Shown one piece after another: positions 7,571-16,517 of a DNA stretch of 64,000 bases. Position 1 is the stretch's first letter. Each line of letters starts with the position of its first letter. Under the pieces are notes generated by a model. The model was not told the DNA's origin. It did no database searches and saw only the letters and a list, made by a program, of their open reading frames with translations. Both the position numbers and the translations under genes were made by a program. Source of the stretch: Inquilinus ginsengisoli_A (GTDB lineage Bacteria > Pseudomonadota > Alphaproteobacteria > DSM-16000 > Inquilinaceae); assembly GCF_031453975.1 (NCBI RefSeq), contig NZ_JAVDPW010000010.1:302106-366105 (forward strand), written 5' to 3'.

Positions 7571-8602
7571 TCACTGGGCGGAGCCGAGGGTCTTGGCCGC
7601 CGCGTCGACGAATTCCGTCGTGTAGGTCTTGGACAGGTCGATCTCCTTGCCCTGGACGTTCTTGCTGAAGGCCTGCAGCACCTTCAGCACCGTCTGCGGG
7701 CCGCCATCCGGCATGCGGCCGTCCGGCGTGAACATCGCCTTGCCCTCGGCCAGGCCGCGGACATAGGAGTCCTTGTCGCCGACGTAGTAGTCCTTGGGGA
7801 TCAGGGCCGCGATCTCCTCGGCGCTGTGGCTGGAGATGTAGCGCAGCGTCTTGACGAAGGCGTTGGCCAGCTTCTGGGCCTCTTCCTTGTGGCTCTCGGC
7901 CCAGCTGGACTGGACGTAGAAGGACGCGGCCGGGTACGGGCCGCCCAGGGCCGCCGCGGTCTTTTCCGGCGTCCGCATGTCGACCAGGATCTTGGCGTCA
8001 CCGGTCTTCAGCAGCTGCCCGATGGTCGGCTCGGTGGTCATGCCGGCGGCGATCTGCTCCTGCTTCACCGCGGCGATGAAGGTGTTGCCGGCGCCGACCG
8101 GCAGCAGCGTGTAGTCGCCCGCCTTCAGCCCGCCGCGCACGGCGAGGTACTGGGTCAGGAAGTCGGTGGAGGAGCCGAGGCCGGTGACGCCGAGGGTCTG
8201 GCCCTTGAAGTCGGCCGGGGACTTGATCTGGTCCGCCAGCTTGGACGAGACCATCTCGACCTCGCCCGGGGCCTGGCTGAACTGGACGATGGTCTGGATA
8301 TACTTGCCCTTGGCCTGCAGGTCGACGGTGTGGTCGTAGAACCCGACCACGCCCTGCACGGCGCCGGCGATCAGCTCGTTCTCGGCCTCGACGCCGGCGC
8401 GGCTGTTCAGCAGCTCGACGTCCAGCCCCTCGTCCTTGAAATAGCCCAGCTGCTGGGTCAGCACGGCCGGCAGGTAGATCTGTTTCTCCATGCCGCCGAC
8501 GATGATGGTGATCTTGTCCTCGGCCAGGGCCGCACCGGACGATGCCAGCACGGCGCCGAAGGCGATCGCGCAGGCGAGGCTTCTCGAATGATGGCGCACC
8601 AT
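7571..8602 (-). CDS. ABC transporter substrate-binding protein, NMT1/THI5-like
   Basis: Periplasmic binding protein of 343 residues. The ATG at 8602 has GGGAGGAG eight bases upstream and begins a clear signal peptide, MVRHHSRSLACAIAFGAVLA, cut after ALA before EDKITI. The mature part shows the NMT1-like pattern GMEKQIYLPAVLTQQLGYF followed by GLDVELL. It is first in the operon with the ATPase and permease, preceded by a promoter with repeats at 8715-8792. The ligand could be a sulfonate, a nitrogen compound or a pyrimidine; sequence does not decide. Confidence 0.92.
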   Translation of the reverse strand: MVRHHSRSLACAIAFGAVLASSGAALAEDKITIIVGGMEKQIYLPAVLTQQLGYFKDEGLDVELLNSRAGVEAENELIAGAVQGVVGFYDHTVDLQAKGKYIQTIVQFSQAPGEVEMVSSKLADQIKSPADFKGQTLGVTGLGSSTDFLTQYLAVRGGLKAGDYTLLPVGAGNTFIAAVKQEQIAAGMTTEPTIGQLLKTGDAKILVDMRTPEKTAAALGGPYPAASFYVQSSWAESHKEEAQKLANAFVKTLRYISSHSAEEIAALIPKDYYVGDKDSYVRGLAEGKAMFTPDGRMPDGGPQTVLKVLQAFSKNVQGKEIDLSKTYTTEFVDAAAKTLGSAQ

Positions 8603-8714
8603 CGTGTCTCCTCCCGATCTCTCTTGCGGCCCTGGACCACCCGGGGCCGGCGCTGCCCCGGGGTGGCAGCCGAAGCCGGCCCCGAGGCGCGATGGCGACA
8701 CGATGACGGCGCGA

Positions 8715-8792
8715 AGCTTTCAGTCAGCTTTCATACGATCGGGATATCGGATCGGCAACGATCCACCCGATCCGGCAGGCGGATCGTTGCCG
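8715..8792 (-). promoter_or_regulatory. Promoter and operator candidates of the NMT1-type ABC operon
   Basis: On the minus strand TTGCCG (8753-8758) and TATGAA (8730-8735) are 17 bases apart. A perfect 12-base inverted repeat, CGGCAACGATCC at 8753-8764 and its complement at 8781-8792, overlaps the -35 box. AGCTTTCA occurs twice, at 8715-8722 and 8726-8733, 11 bases apart, around the predicted start of transcription. The layout suggests a regulator site upstream and a second site at the start. Confidence 0.5.
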
Positions 8793-8800
8793 AAGCCCGG

Positions 8801-10297
8801 TCAGACGGGCGTCTCGCCCTTCAGCAGCGCCGCGATCTCGGGATGGCCGAAATGTTCGGCCCAGCCGAGCGGCGTGCTGTCATAGGTGCGGTCGCGCACC
8901 GCCGGGTCGGCGCCGCGCGCCAGCAGTAGCCGGGCGCCGCGCAGGTCGTTGGCCCAGCCGGCCGCCATGTGCAGCGGGGTGACGTCGGCGGTGTCGCCCC
9001 AGGCGACGCGGCGGTCGATATCGGCCCCCTGCCCGACCAGCCACTCCACCGTCTCCGCCCGATGGCTCAGCAGCGCCCAGTGCAGCGCGGCCCCATTGTG
9101 GGGCGCCGCGTCGATGTCGGCGCCGCGGGCCAGCAGCGCCGCCATCGCCTCGATCCGGCCGCTGCGCGCGGCCCAGGTCAGCGCCTCGTCCAGGATCTCC
9201 TGCGGCGCGTCGGTCATGTGCCATTCCGGAAAGCCACTGTGCGGCCGGTAGAAGCCGCGATGGTGCCCCGCCTCCGGCCGCAGCGCCCCGGTCCCGTCGA
9301 AGAACAGGTCGATCAGATCGATCCGGCCGAGCCCGGCGGCGATGCGCAGGTTCAGCGGCGCGACCACCTCCGTCGCCAGTCGTTCGGCCATCACCGTGTG
9401 CCCCCAGAACAGCGCCACGGCCAGCGACGTGCCGCCGCCGCCATAGGCCTCGGCCTCGACCGATCCGCCGGCCGCGATCAGCCGGTCGAGCAGCGCCAGC
9501 CGCGCCTCGCGGTCACCGCGGCCGCCGCCATAGGCGATGTCGTGCAGCGGCCCCCAGCCCTTGTCGTTGGCGAGATTGGGATCGGCGCCGGCATCGAGCA
9601 GGTCGTTGGCCTGATCCAGCCGGTTCATCGAGATGGCGAGCATCAGCAGCCGGTTGCCGTTGGTGCCGCGGGTGTTGACCAGATCGGGATGCGCCGCCAG
9701 CACTGCGGCCAGCGCCGCACGGTCGTCGCTGCGGATCGCCTCGAAGGCCGTGCGGAACGGTTCCTCCGCCCGCCCCGCCTTTATCGCCTCGATCCGGTTG
9801 GCGAAGCCGGCCCAGTCGGCAAAGCCATGGGCGCGGGCGACGATCAGCTCGGCATCGGCCTCGCTCAACTCCGCGGCCCGGATCTCCGCCTCCGACACTG
9901 CGGCGAAGCGGGGATGGAAGCGCTGCACCAGCCGCAGCGATCCGGCCTCGCCGGTGCGGTGGTTGCTGCGGATGCCGGCGGCGCGGTCGCGGTAGTATTG
10001 CAGCTCGGTCTCGAACGGCCGGGCGATCTCCGGCGGGCTTCCGGCCAGATGGGCCTGCAGCTTCGGCCAGCTGGCGAAGCCGTATTCGCGAGCGATCACC
10101 CATTGTGCATCGCTGAGCTTCGCGGCGGCGGTGATCTCGGCATCGCCGCGATGGGCCAGCCGGGGATGGCTGTAGCGGATGCGGGCCAGCGCCTCGGCGC
10201 TGCCGGCGCGCAGGGCCTTCAGCAGGTCCTTGGCGCGCTTCTTCTGTTGCTCCGGATCGGGCGAGGCGGGCAGGTCCTGGGCATAGGGATGGGGCAT
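8801..10297 (-). CDS. Ankyrin-repeat protein
   Basis: A 498-residue soluble protein without signal peptide. The N-terminal 190 residues hold repeated helical segments of the pattern A-x-L-S-D/E-A-x-x-V-I-A-R-E-x-G-F-A-S/D-W, seen twice (near 65-85 and 145-165). From about 200 there are ankyrin repeats, for example RLLMLAISMNRLDQANDLLD-AGADPNLANDKGWGPLH, then ALLARGADIDAAPHNGAALHWAL and LLLARGADPAVRD near the end, read as separate repeats. The ATG at 10297 has GGAGGAGCG upstream. Such proteins mediate protein contacts; no enzymatic motif was seen and the partner is unknown. Confidence 0.85.
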   Translation of the reverse strand: MPHPYAQDLPASPDPEQQKKRAKDLLKALRAGSAEALARIRYSHPRLAHRGDAEITAAAKLSDAQWVIAREYGFASWPKLQAHLAGSPPEIARPFETELQYYRDRAAGIRSNHRTGEAGSLRLVQRFHPRFAAVSEAEIRAAELSEADAELIVARAHGFADWAGFANRIEAIKAGRAEEPFRTAFEAIRSDDRAALAAVLAAHPDLVNTRGTNGNRLLMLAISMNRLDQANDLLDAGADPNLANDKGWGPLHDIAYGGGRGDREARLALLDRLIAAGGSVEAEAYGGGGTSLAVALFWGHTVMAERLATEVVAPLNLRIAAGLGRIDLIDLFFDGTGALRPEAGHHRGFYRPHSGFPEWHMTDAPQEILDEALTWAARSGRIEAMAALLARGADIDAAPHNGAALHWALLSHRAETVEWLVGQGADIDRRVAWGDTADVTPLHMAAGWANDLRGARLLLARGADPAVRDRTYDSTPLGWAEHFGHPEIAALLKGETPV

Positions 10298-10524
10298 GAC
10301 GCTCCTCCTTTCACACGCCCGGCATCCGCATCATCGGGCAGAAAGAAGGATCGACGCAGCTCTGCGTTCGTCTCTCACAAGGGGGCGCTGCCCTTCCCGC
10401 GGACCGGATGCGTCTTGCACGCGGGCCGAAGGCTATCCCGCCTGATAGCCCGTCGCAACTGGATGTTGCCCTGCGGCCGCGTCCTCGCCATGGTGCGCGG
10501 TCACCATGACAATCCGGTTCCGCC
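10298..10524. other. Divergent intergenic region
   Basis: It separates the ankyrin gene (leftward) and the acetyltransferase (rightward). The only structures noted are a small hairpin ACGCAG-CT-CTGCGT at 10354-10367 and ATGGTG-N6-CACCAT near 10489-10506. No small gene is supported. Confidence 0.5.
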
Positions 10525-11049
10525 GTGCCCCTCATCCGCCCGTCCGTCCCCGCCGACCTGCCGGCGATCCAGGCGATCTACGCCCATCACGTGCTGACCG
10601 GCCTCGCCTCCTTCGAGGAGATCCCGCCGGACGTGGCGGAGCTGGCGCGCCGGCGGCTCGACGTCACCGGCCGCGGCCTGCCGCATCTGGTGGCGGAGGT
10701 CGACGGAACGGTGGCGGGCTTCGCCTATGCCGGGCCCTACCGCAGCCGGCCGGCCTATGGCTACAGCGTCGAGAACTCGATCTATGTCGCCGCCGACATG
10801 ACCGGGCGCGGCATCGGCCGGGCCCTGCTGCAGCGGCTGATCGACCTGTGCGCCGAGGCCGGCGCGCGGCAGATGGTGGCGGTGATCGGCGACAGCGCGA
10901 ACACCGCCTCGATCGGGCTGCACGAGGCGATGGGCTTCGCCTGCACCGGCCTGCTGCCCTCGATCGGCTTCAAGTTCGGCCGCTGGGTCGACAGCGTGCT
11001 GATGCAGCGGCCCCTCGGCGAGGGCGACAAGACCCTGCCGGAGAGCTGA
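10525..11049 (+). CDS. GNAT N-acetyltransferase, phosphinothricin acetyltransferase-like
   Basis: A 174-residue cytosolic acetyltransferase of the Pat/YncA group. Visible are the N-terminal IRPSVPADLPAIQAIYAHHV, the acetyl-CoA pyrophosphate loop GRGIGRALLQRLID, and the C-terminal NTASIGLHEAMGFACTGLL. Family members acetylate phosphinothricin, methionine sulfoximine or similar amino compounds with acetyl-CoA. The start is a GTG at 10525 with no strong ribosome site, so expression may be low. It converges on acoC with a 10-base gap. Confidence 0.87.
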   Translation: MPLIRPSVPADLPAIQAIYAHHVLTGLASFEEIPPDVAELARRRLDVTGRGLPHLVAEVDGTVAGFAYAGPYRSRPAYGYSVENSIYVAADMTGRGIGRALLQRLIDLCAEAGARQMVAVIGDSANTASIGLHEAMGFACTGLLPSIGFKFGRWVDSVLMQRPLGEGDKTLPES

Positions 11050-11059
11050 GCCGCCGCGC

Positions 11060-12178
11060 TCAATGCGCGGCGACGAAGTCCCCGATCAGCCGGTTGACCT
11101 CGGCCGCGGCTTCCATATGCACCATGTGGCCCTTGCCATCGAAGCGGTGCACCGCGATCGCCGCCGGCAACCCGTCGGCATGGGCGGCCGGCAGGATGGC
11201 GTCCGCGGTGCCCCACACCACCTGGACCGGCACCTTGAGGGTCCCGAGCCGGTCGCGCAGCGACACCGCCTGGCGGCCGCCGGGGAAAACGCTGCCGGCG
11301 ATCGCCTTCAGCGCCGCGTCGACCCCGTCCAGCCGCTTGTATTTGAGCACGTCCTCGACCAGGTCGCGGGTCACCAGCTCCGGGTCGGCGAACAGCGCCT
11401 CGAGATGCGGCTTCAGGTCCTTGCGCTTCTGCGCCGTGATGAAGCCGTCGATGTAGCCGCCATTGATCTCCGCCCCCAGCCCGGCCGGGGCGATCAGCGT
11501 CGCCGATGCCACCCGCTCGGGCGCGTCGAGCGCCAGGGACAGCGCTACCGCGCCGCCCAGGGAATGGCCGACCAGATGGGCCCTGGCGATGCCGGCGGCG
11601 TCCATATAGGCCAGCACCGCGCCGGACAGCGCCGCCAGATCCCCAGCACCAACATCCTTGCTCGATCCGCCATGGCCGGGCAGGTCGATGGAATTGACCG
11701 ATCGACCGGTCAATGCTGGCTGGGTGAACAGCCAGTTGTTGAGGTCGCCGCCGAAGCCGTGGATCAGCACCACCGGCGTGCCGTCGCCCTCGCCCGTCAC
11801 CAGCGCCCGGATCGCCCGGCCGCCGGCCTGGACGATCTTAGGTTCCGGCGGCGGGGCCGCGCTTTCGGCCGCTGCCGCGGCCTCGGCCTGGAACGCTGCG
11901 ATGAAGCGGTCGAGCTCCGCCTCCGCCACCTCGCCCTCGACCACGACGCCGAGCAGGGCGCCGACCGGCAGGGTCTGCCCCTCCTCCGCCACCCGCCGGC
12001 GCAGCGTGCCGGCGACCTGGGATTCCAGGGCGTTGGTGATCTTGCTGGTCTCGATGTCGACGATCTCGGTGCCCGGCTCGATCCGCGCGCCTTCCGCCGC
12101 GGTCCAGGCGGCGAGCAGGCCCTCGGTCATCGCCAAGCCCCATTTCGGCATGGTGATGGGATGAATCGTCCCGCTCAT
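11060..12178 (-). CDS. acoC: AcoC-like acetyltransferase: lipoyl domain fused to alpha/beta hydrolase
   Basis: A 372-residue E2-like component of an acetoin-dehydrogenase-type complex. Residues 1-80 are a lipoyl domain with the modified Lys46 in DIETSKITNALE. A Pro/Ala/Glu-rich linker (85-115) leads to an alpha/beta hydrolase domain with oxyanion motif VVLIHGFGGD, nucleophile elbow VGHSLGGAVAL and late His in DGKGHMVHME. AcoC of Cupriavidus and Pseudomonas has this same two-part design rather than a normal E2 catalytic domain. Its start overlaps the acoB stop by four bases. The E3 gene is not in the window. Confidence 0.92.
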   Translation of the reverse strand: MSGTIHPITMPKWGLAMTEGLLAAWTAAEGARIEPGTEIVDIETSKITNALESQVAGTLRRRVAEEGQTLPVGALLGVVVEGEVAEAELDRFIAAFQAEAAAAAESAAPPPEPKIVQAGGRAIRALVTGEGDGTPVVLIHGFGGDLNNWLFTQPALTGRSVNSIDLPGHGGSSKDVGAGDLAALSGAVLAYMDAAGIARAHLVGHSLGGAVALSLALDAPERVASATLIAPAGLGAEINGGYIDGFITAQKRKDLKPHLEALFADPELVTRDLVEDVLKYKRLDGVDAALKAIAGSVFPGGRQAVSLRDRLGTLKVPVQVVWGTADAILPAAHADGLPAAIAVHRFDGKGHMVHMEAAAEVNRLIGDFVAAH

Positions 12179-13206
12179 TCCGCGGCCTCCCGCCGGCCCG
12201 GCGCGCCCATCACCGTGCGCACCGCCGCCGCCACCTTGTCGGCATTCGGCACGTAGAGGTCTTCCAGCGCGGCGGCGAACGGCACCGGCGTGTGCGGCGG
12301 CGACACCATCTTGATCGGCGCCTTCAGGCTGGCGAAAGCGTGGTCGGCCACCTGGGCGGAGATGTCGGTCGCCATGTTGCAGCGCGGGCTGGCCTCGTCC
12401 ACCACCACCAGCCGCCCGGTCTCCTCGACGCTCTCCAGGATGGTGTCGAGGTCGAGCGGCGAGGTGGTGCGCGGGTCGATGATGGTGCAGTCGATGCCTT
12501 CCTTGGCCAGTGCGTCAGCCGCGGCCTTGGCCATCTGGACCATGCGGCCGATGGCGACAATGGTGACGTCCTCGCCCTCGCGCACCAGGTTGGCCTCGCC
12601 GAAGGGGATGGTGTAGGGCTCGTCCGGCACCTCCTCCTCCATGTCGTACAGCACCTTGTGCTCGAAGAAGATCACCGGGTCGTCGTCGCGGATCGCCTGG
12701 ATCAGCAGGCCCTTGGCCTCATAGGGCGAGGACGGGATGACGCATTTCAGCCCGGGGATGTGGGTGAACAGCGGGTACAGGCACTGGCTGTGCTGGGCCG
12801 CGGCGCGGAAGCCGGCGCCGTACATGGTGCGGATGGTCAGCGGCGTCACCGCCTTGCCGCCGAACATGTAGCGGAACTTGGCGGCCTGGTTGAAGATCTG
12901 GTCGAAGCAGACGCCCATGAAGTCGACGAACATCAGCTCGGCCACGGGCCTGAGGCCACTGGCCGCCGCGCCGGCCGCGGCGCCGATGAAGGCGCTTTCG
13001 GTGATCGGGGTGTCGAGCACCCGGGTCGGGCCGAACTCCTTGTGCAGCCCCTTGGTGACGCCGAGCGGCCCGCCCCAGGCGTCCTGCTCGCCCGGCGCGC
13101 CGGAGCCGCCGGAGACGTCCTCGCCCATCAGGATCACGCGCGGGTCGCGCCGCATCTCCTGGGCCAGCGCCTCGTTGATCGCCTGGCGGAAGCTTTTCTT
13201 GGACAT
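12175..13206 (-). CDS. acoB: Acetoin dehydrogenase-type E1 component, beta subunit
   Basis: Second subunit of the thiamine-diphosphate E1 enzyme (343 residues), forming an alpha2-beta2 tetramer in the cytosol. Family signatures include RQAINEALAQEMRRD, VILMGEDVSG, the core AELMFVDFMGVCFDQIFNQ and SSPYEAKGLLIQAIRDDDPV; the C-terminal transketolase domain has ATDISAQVADHAF. The ATG follows GGGAGGCAG. It lies 12 bases after acoA and overlaps acoC. Pyruvate dehydrogenase is an alternative, but AcoC next door favours acetoin or a related alpha-hydroxyketone. Confidence 0.93.
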   Translation of the reverse strand: MSKKSFRQAINEALAQEMRRDPRVILMGEDVSGGSGAPGEQDAWGGPLGVTKGLHKEFGPTRVLDTPITESAFIGAAAGAAASGLRPVAELMFVDFMGVCFDQIFNQAAKFRYMFGGKAVTPLTIRTMYGAGFRAAAQHSQCLYPLFTHIPGLKCVIPSSPYEAKGLLIQAIRDDDPVIFFEHKVLYDMEEEVPDEPYTIPFGEANLVREGEDVTIVAIGRMVQMAKAAADALAKEGIDCTIIDPRTTSPLDLDTILESVEETGRLVVVDEASPRCNMATDISAQVADHAFASLKAPIKMVSPPHTPVPFAAALEDLYVPNADKVAAAVRTVMGAPGRREAAE

Positions 13207-13218
13207 GGCCTGCCTCCC

Positions 13219-14187
13219 TCAATACGAGACGTAGACGTCGGTCAGCAGATCGGCCGGGCCGGGCACCGAAGCGGCCTTGGCGTCGACCACGGCGCGCTCG
13301 ATCTGCTGCTTGATTTCCGCATCGATGGCGTCGAGCTGCGCGCCCTCCAGCAGACCGGCCTCCGTCACCCGGTTGCGGAACATGTCCAGGCTGTCGCGCT
13401 GGGCCCGGATGGCATCGACCTCGCCGGGCGCGCGATAGGTCTGGGCATCGCCTTCGAAGTGGCCGTAGTAGCGGTTCAGCTTGACCTCGATCAGGGTCGG
13501 GCCGCCGCCGGAGCGGGCGCGGTCGACCGCCTCTCGCGCGGCCTCCCACACCGCGAAGAAGTCGTGGCCGTCGACCTGGATGCCGGGCATGCCGAAGGCG
13601 TGGGCGCGGTCGACGATGTCCTGGCAGCTGACCGAGAACTTGCTCGACGTCGCCTCGGCATAGCCGTTGTTCTCGAACACGAAGATCGCCGGCAGCTTCC
13701 ACACCGTGGCCAGGTTCAGCGCCTCGCAGGTGGTGCCCTGGTTCGAGCCGCCGTCGCCGGTGAAGGACACGGCGATGCCGCCGGTGCCCAGCGTCTTGGC
13801 CGCCAGCGCGGCACCGCAGATCAGCGGCGGGCCGCCGCCGACGATGCCATTGGCGCCCATCATGCCCTTCGACAGGTCGGCGATGTGCATCGACCCGCCC
13901 TTGCCGCCGCACAGCCCGTCCTTGCGGCCGTAGATCTCCTTCATCATCGCCGCCGGATCGCAGTCCTTGGCGATGCAATGGCCGTGGCCGCGATGGGTGC
14001 TGGCGATCGAATCCCGGTCGGTCAGGTGCAGGCAGACGCCGACGGCGCTGGCCTCCTCACCGGCATAGAGGTGGACGAAACCCGGAATGTCGCCGGTGGC
14101 GAATTCGAGATGGACCCGGTCCTCGAATTCGCGGATCAGGCGCATCTGTCGATAGGCACGCAAAAGGTCGTCGCGACTCAACTGCAT
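13219..14187 (-). CDS. acoA: Acetoin dehydrogenase-type E1 component, alpha subunit
   Basis: ThDP-binding subunit of 322 residues that decarboxylates or cleaves the 2-oxo or acyloin substrate. It shows IREFEDRVHLEFATGDIPGF in its first helix region (beginning at residue 18), HRGHGHCIAKG-like THRGHGHCIAKD, GGKGGSMH, and the ThDP motif TGDGGSNQG followed 20 residues later by FENNGYA. The frame extends upstream to 14250, but ATG 14187 has GGGAGGAA seven bases before it and matches family N-termini. It is first in acoABC; direct repeats precede it. Confidence 0.93.
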   Translation of the reverse strand: MQLSRDDLLRAYRQMRLIREFEDRVHLEFATGDIPGFVHLYAGEEASAVGVCLHLTDRDSIASTHRGHGHCIAKDCDPAAMMKEIYGRKDGLCGGKGGSMHIADLSKGMMGANGIVGGGPPLICGAALAAKTLGTGGIAVSFTGDGGSNQGTTCEALNLATVWKLPAIFVFENNGYAEATSSKFSVSCQDIVDRAHAFGMPGIQVDGHDFFAVWEAAREAVDRARSGGGPTLIEVKLNRYYGHFEGDAQTYRAPGEVDAIRAQRDSLDMFRNRVTEAGLLEGAQLDAIDAEIKQQIERAVVDAKAASVPGPADLLTDVYVSY

Positions 14188-14197
14188 GGCCGTTCCT

Positions 14198-14235
14198 CCC
14201 GTTGCGGATTCTGTATCCGTCAACCCGTTGCGGAT
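14198..14235 (-). promoter_or_regulatory. Direct repeats upstream of acoA
   Basis: CCCGTTGCGGAT occurs exactly twice, at 14198-14209 and 14224-14235, 26 bases apart (about 2.5 helical turns). They lie 10 to 50 bases before the acoA start. A regulator binding the two copies is an inference; no aco regulator gene is in the window. Confidence 0.35.
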
Positions 14236-14330
14236 CTTGTTGTCCGGCAAGAAGCCTAGCCTGTGCCCGTCCGGGTTGGGAACCCGTCGCGTTGCGGCCT
14301 ACGCCTTTGGTCGAATGAATGCCCCTCCGG

Positions 14331-14969
14331 TCACTGCCCGTTGGGCCGGATCGTCAGCTCGACCCGGCGGTTGGCCTGGCGGCCGGACGCCGTGGCGTTG
14401 CTGGCCTTCGGCATGCTTTCGCCGCCGCCGCCGATGTTGATCCGGGGCGCGTAGACGCCGCGAGAGGACAGGTAGTCGGCCACCGACCGCGCCCGGGCCT
14501 CGGACAGCCGCTGATTGTACTCGGCCGAGCCGGTGTTGTCGGTGTAGCCGACCACGTTGACATAGGTCTGGGTGTATTGGTTCAGCGACGCCGCGACATT
14601 GTCCAGCGGGCCATAGAAGCCCGGCCGGATGGTGGCGGAATCGGTGGCGAAGGTGACATCGCCCGGGATCTCCAGCACCAGGTTGTCGCCGCGCCGGTTC
14701 ACGCCGATGCCGCTGCCGGCCAGGTTGCGCCGCAGATCGGCCTGCTGCCGGTCCATGTAGTTGCCGATCGCGCCGCCGGCGAGCGCGCCGATGCCGGCGC
14801 CGATCAGGGCCCCCTCGCCGCGGTTGCCGCCGCTAACCAGGGCACCGATGCCGGCCCCGGCCAAGCCGCCGACGGCCGCCCCGCCGACGGTGTTCTGGTA
14901 GTTGGGGTTCTGGCAGGAAGCCACGGCCCCCGCCAGGCCGAAAACGAGCAGCGAACGACGGATGCGCAT
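14331..14969 (-). CDS. OmpA-family outer-membrane lipoprotein with glycine zipper
   Basis: A 212-residue envelope lipoprotein. The signal peptide ends in the lipobox VASC with Cys19. Residues 28-75 are a glycine-rich zipper ([16 protein letters not shown], then [17 protein letters not shown]). The C-terminal half is an OmpA-like peptidoglycan-binding domain: [34 protein letters not shown] and ANRRVELTI. Proteins of this YiaD/YfiB-like layout tie the outer membrane to peptidoglycan. It is transcribed toward acoA, 143 bases away, probably as a separate unit. Confidence 0.92.
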
Positions 14970-15113
14970 GATGCCCTCTCTCAGGAAGTCCGGTGCGACG
15001 GTCGCCGGCCTCGGGGGATACTCGGCCCCAAAGATGGTCGGAATGAGGATTGGTCCGCTGCCGCCGTCTTCAAGGGGCCGCGCGCGGCGTCGCAGCAGGT
15101 CGCCATGCCCGAT

Positions 15114-15599
15114 CTATTCCCCGTCGGCAAACAGGCTGTCGCAATATCCGCCCTGAAGGCCGTATCGGACGATCGTGTTGGTCCGATCGGTCGTGAAGTA
15201 GAGAAGGCAGGACTCGCCGTCCTGCTCGTAATATCCGGTCGGGGCGGATTGATCCTGGTACAGCGGGGTCTCGGCCATCCCGCCGCCGGCCGGGATCACG
15301 CCGACCAGGGCCTGGCCCGTCGATGCGGTTCCGGTCTGAACGAACCGCTGGTGCTGGGTGCTGCCGTAGCGGCTCCAATTGTGGACATACAGCGGCTCGG
15401 CCTCGGTACCGATGTTGGGATGGGTGGCCGAGCCGCCCTCATGATCCTCCGGGCCGAATTCGGCAGTGGCCACATCGATCTTCTGCCCGACCAGCGCACT
15501 CGCCCGGGCGTCGATGTCGCTGCCGCCTCCGGCGGCGATGCATCCGCTCAGCGCCAGCAGGCTTCCGATGATCGGCAAGAAAGCGAGTTTCGTTTTCAT
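15114..15599 (-). CDS. Small lipoprotein of unknown function
   Basis: A 161-residue predicted lipoprotein: MKTKLAFLPIIGSLLALSGC gives a signal peptide with lipobox LSGC, Cys20. The mature part is acidic and has two further Cys residues (in ESCLLYF and GGYCDSLF) that could form a disulfide in the periplasm. It contains a repeated GxxxxTA pattern and many Tyr residues but no motif that I recognise. It stands alone between the OmpA-like gene and the transglycosylase, all on the same strand. Confidence 0.75.
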   Translation of the reverse strand: MKTKLAFLPIIGSLLALSGCIAAGGGSDIDARASALVGQKIDVATAEFGPEDHEGGSATHPNIGTEAEPLYVHNWSRYGSTQHQRFVQTGTASTGQALVGVIPAGGGMAETPLYQDQSAPTGYYEQDGESCLLYFTTDRTNTIVRYGLQGGYCDSLFADGE

Positions 15600-15674
15600 T
15601 CGAATGACGGCGCCCCGAGTGGAAGTCGATGTCTCGTTTAAGAAGCGATGATGGTGGAACCGAGGCGGCCGCGG

Positions 15675-16517
15675 TCAGTTCCGCAGCACGATGCAGGCGC
15701 CGCCGACCCGGCGCAGGCGGCTGCAGAACTGGTTGCCCTCCGCCCGGCTCTGCGCCGGGACGCTGACCCGGTAGAAGCGGCGCGTGCCCATGCTGAGCAT
15801 GCGGGTGCCGACGATCATCGGCTGGATGTCGGCCATCAGCTGCGGGTAGCGCTTGCGGACCCGGCCATAGGCGGCCAGCGCCCGGCCCTTGGAGAAGTTG
15901 CCGGCGATCTGGACATGCCAGGGCGCGGTCGGCGACAGCAGCTCGCTGTCGTCACCCTCGGTCTTCAGCGACGCCAGCAGCTCGAGGCAGGGCTTGGGGC
16001 TGCCGTCGAAGCTGGGGACGCTGCCGTCCGGCTTCGGCACCCATTCGTCGGCCGACCGCTTGGTGACGAACTGGACGTAGTCCTCGGTCTCCAGCGGCAG
16101 GTAGCCGTGGCCGCCGATCCAGCTCGCGACCCGATTCGGCCCGGCGTTGTAGCCGGCGGCGGCGAGGCCGAGATTGCCGAACTGGTCGCGCAACTCGGCC
16201 AGGAAGGCGGCCGAGGCCGGCAATGCCGTCTCGGGGTCGAAGGGGTCGGCCAGGTCGCGCATCTTCGCGGTGCCGGGCATGAACTGGGCCACGCCCCGCG
16301 CGCCCTTCGGGCTGACCGCATGCGGCCGGAACCGGCTTTCCTTCCAGATCAGCCGGGTGAAGAACTCCAGCGGCAGGTTCTGCGCCGTCGCGGAGTCCTC
16401 GATCAGCCGGCACACCGCCTGCTCGACCGTCTCGTCCTTGCCCGGCGCCGCGGCCGCCATGCCGCAGCACAGCAGCGTCCAGGCGATCGCGATCGGGGCC
16501 CATCCACGCATCCGCAT
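15675..16517 (-). CDS. Lytic transglycosylase (SLT) with C-terminal SPOR-like domain
   Basis: Periplasmic murein lytic transglycosylase of 280 residues. MRMRGWAPIAIAWTLLCCGM forms a signal peptide cut near AAA-AP. The SLT core shows catalytic Glu60 in LIWKESRFRPHAVS, GARGVAQFMPGTA and LAAAGYNAGPNRV. The last 70 residues (FYRVSVPAQSRAEGNQFCSRLRR and a final GACIVLRN) resemble a SPOR domain, which binds denuded glycan at the septum. The frame opens 66 bases further upstream, but only the chosen Met gives a usable signal peptide. Confidence 0.9.
   Translation of the reverse strand: MRMRGWAPIAIAWTLLCCGMAAAAPGKDETVEQAVCRLIEDSATAQNLPLEFFTRLIWKESRFRPHAVSPKGARGVAQFMPGTAKMRDLADPFDPETALPASAAFLAELRDQFGNLGLAAAGYNAGPNRVASWIGGHGYLPLETEDYVQFVTKRSADEWVPKPDGSVPSFDGSPKPCLELLASLKTEGDDSELLSPTAPWHVQIAGNFSKGRALAAYGRVRKRYPQLMADIQPMIVGTRMLSMGTRRFYRVSVPAQSRAEGNQFCSRLRRVGGACIVLRN

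Noticed and set aside
10354..10367. Hairpin in the ankyrin/GNAT intergenic region as a riboswitch or terminator
   Set aside because: Six-base arms without T run or conserved aptamer features; too little to call.
12719..13978. 419-codon minus-strand frame across the acoA/acoB junction
   Set aside because: It is out of frame with both AcoA and AcoB, which are complete and conserved; its text is Arg/Gly-rich.
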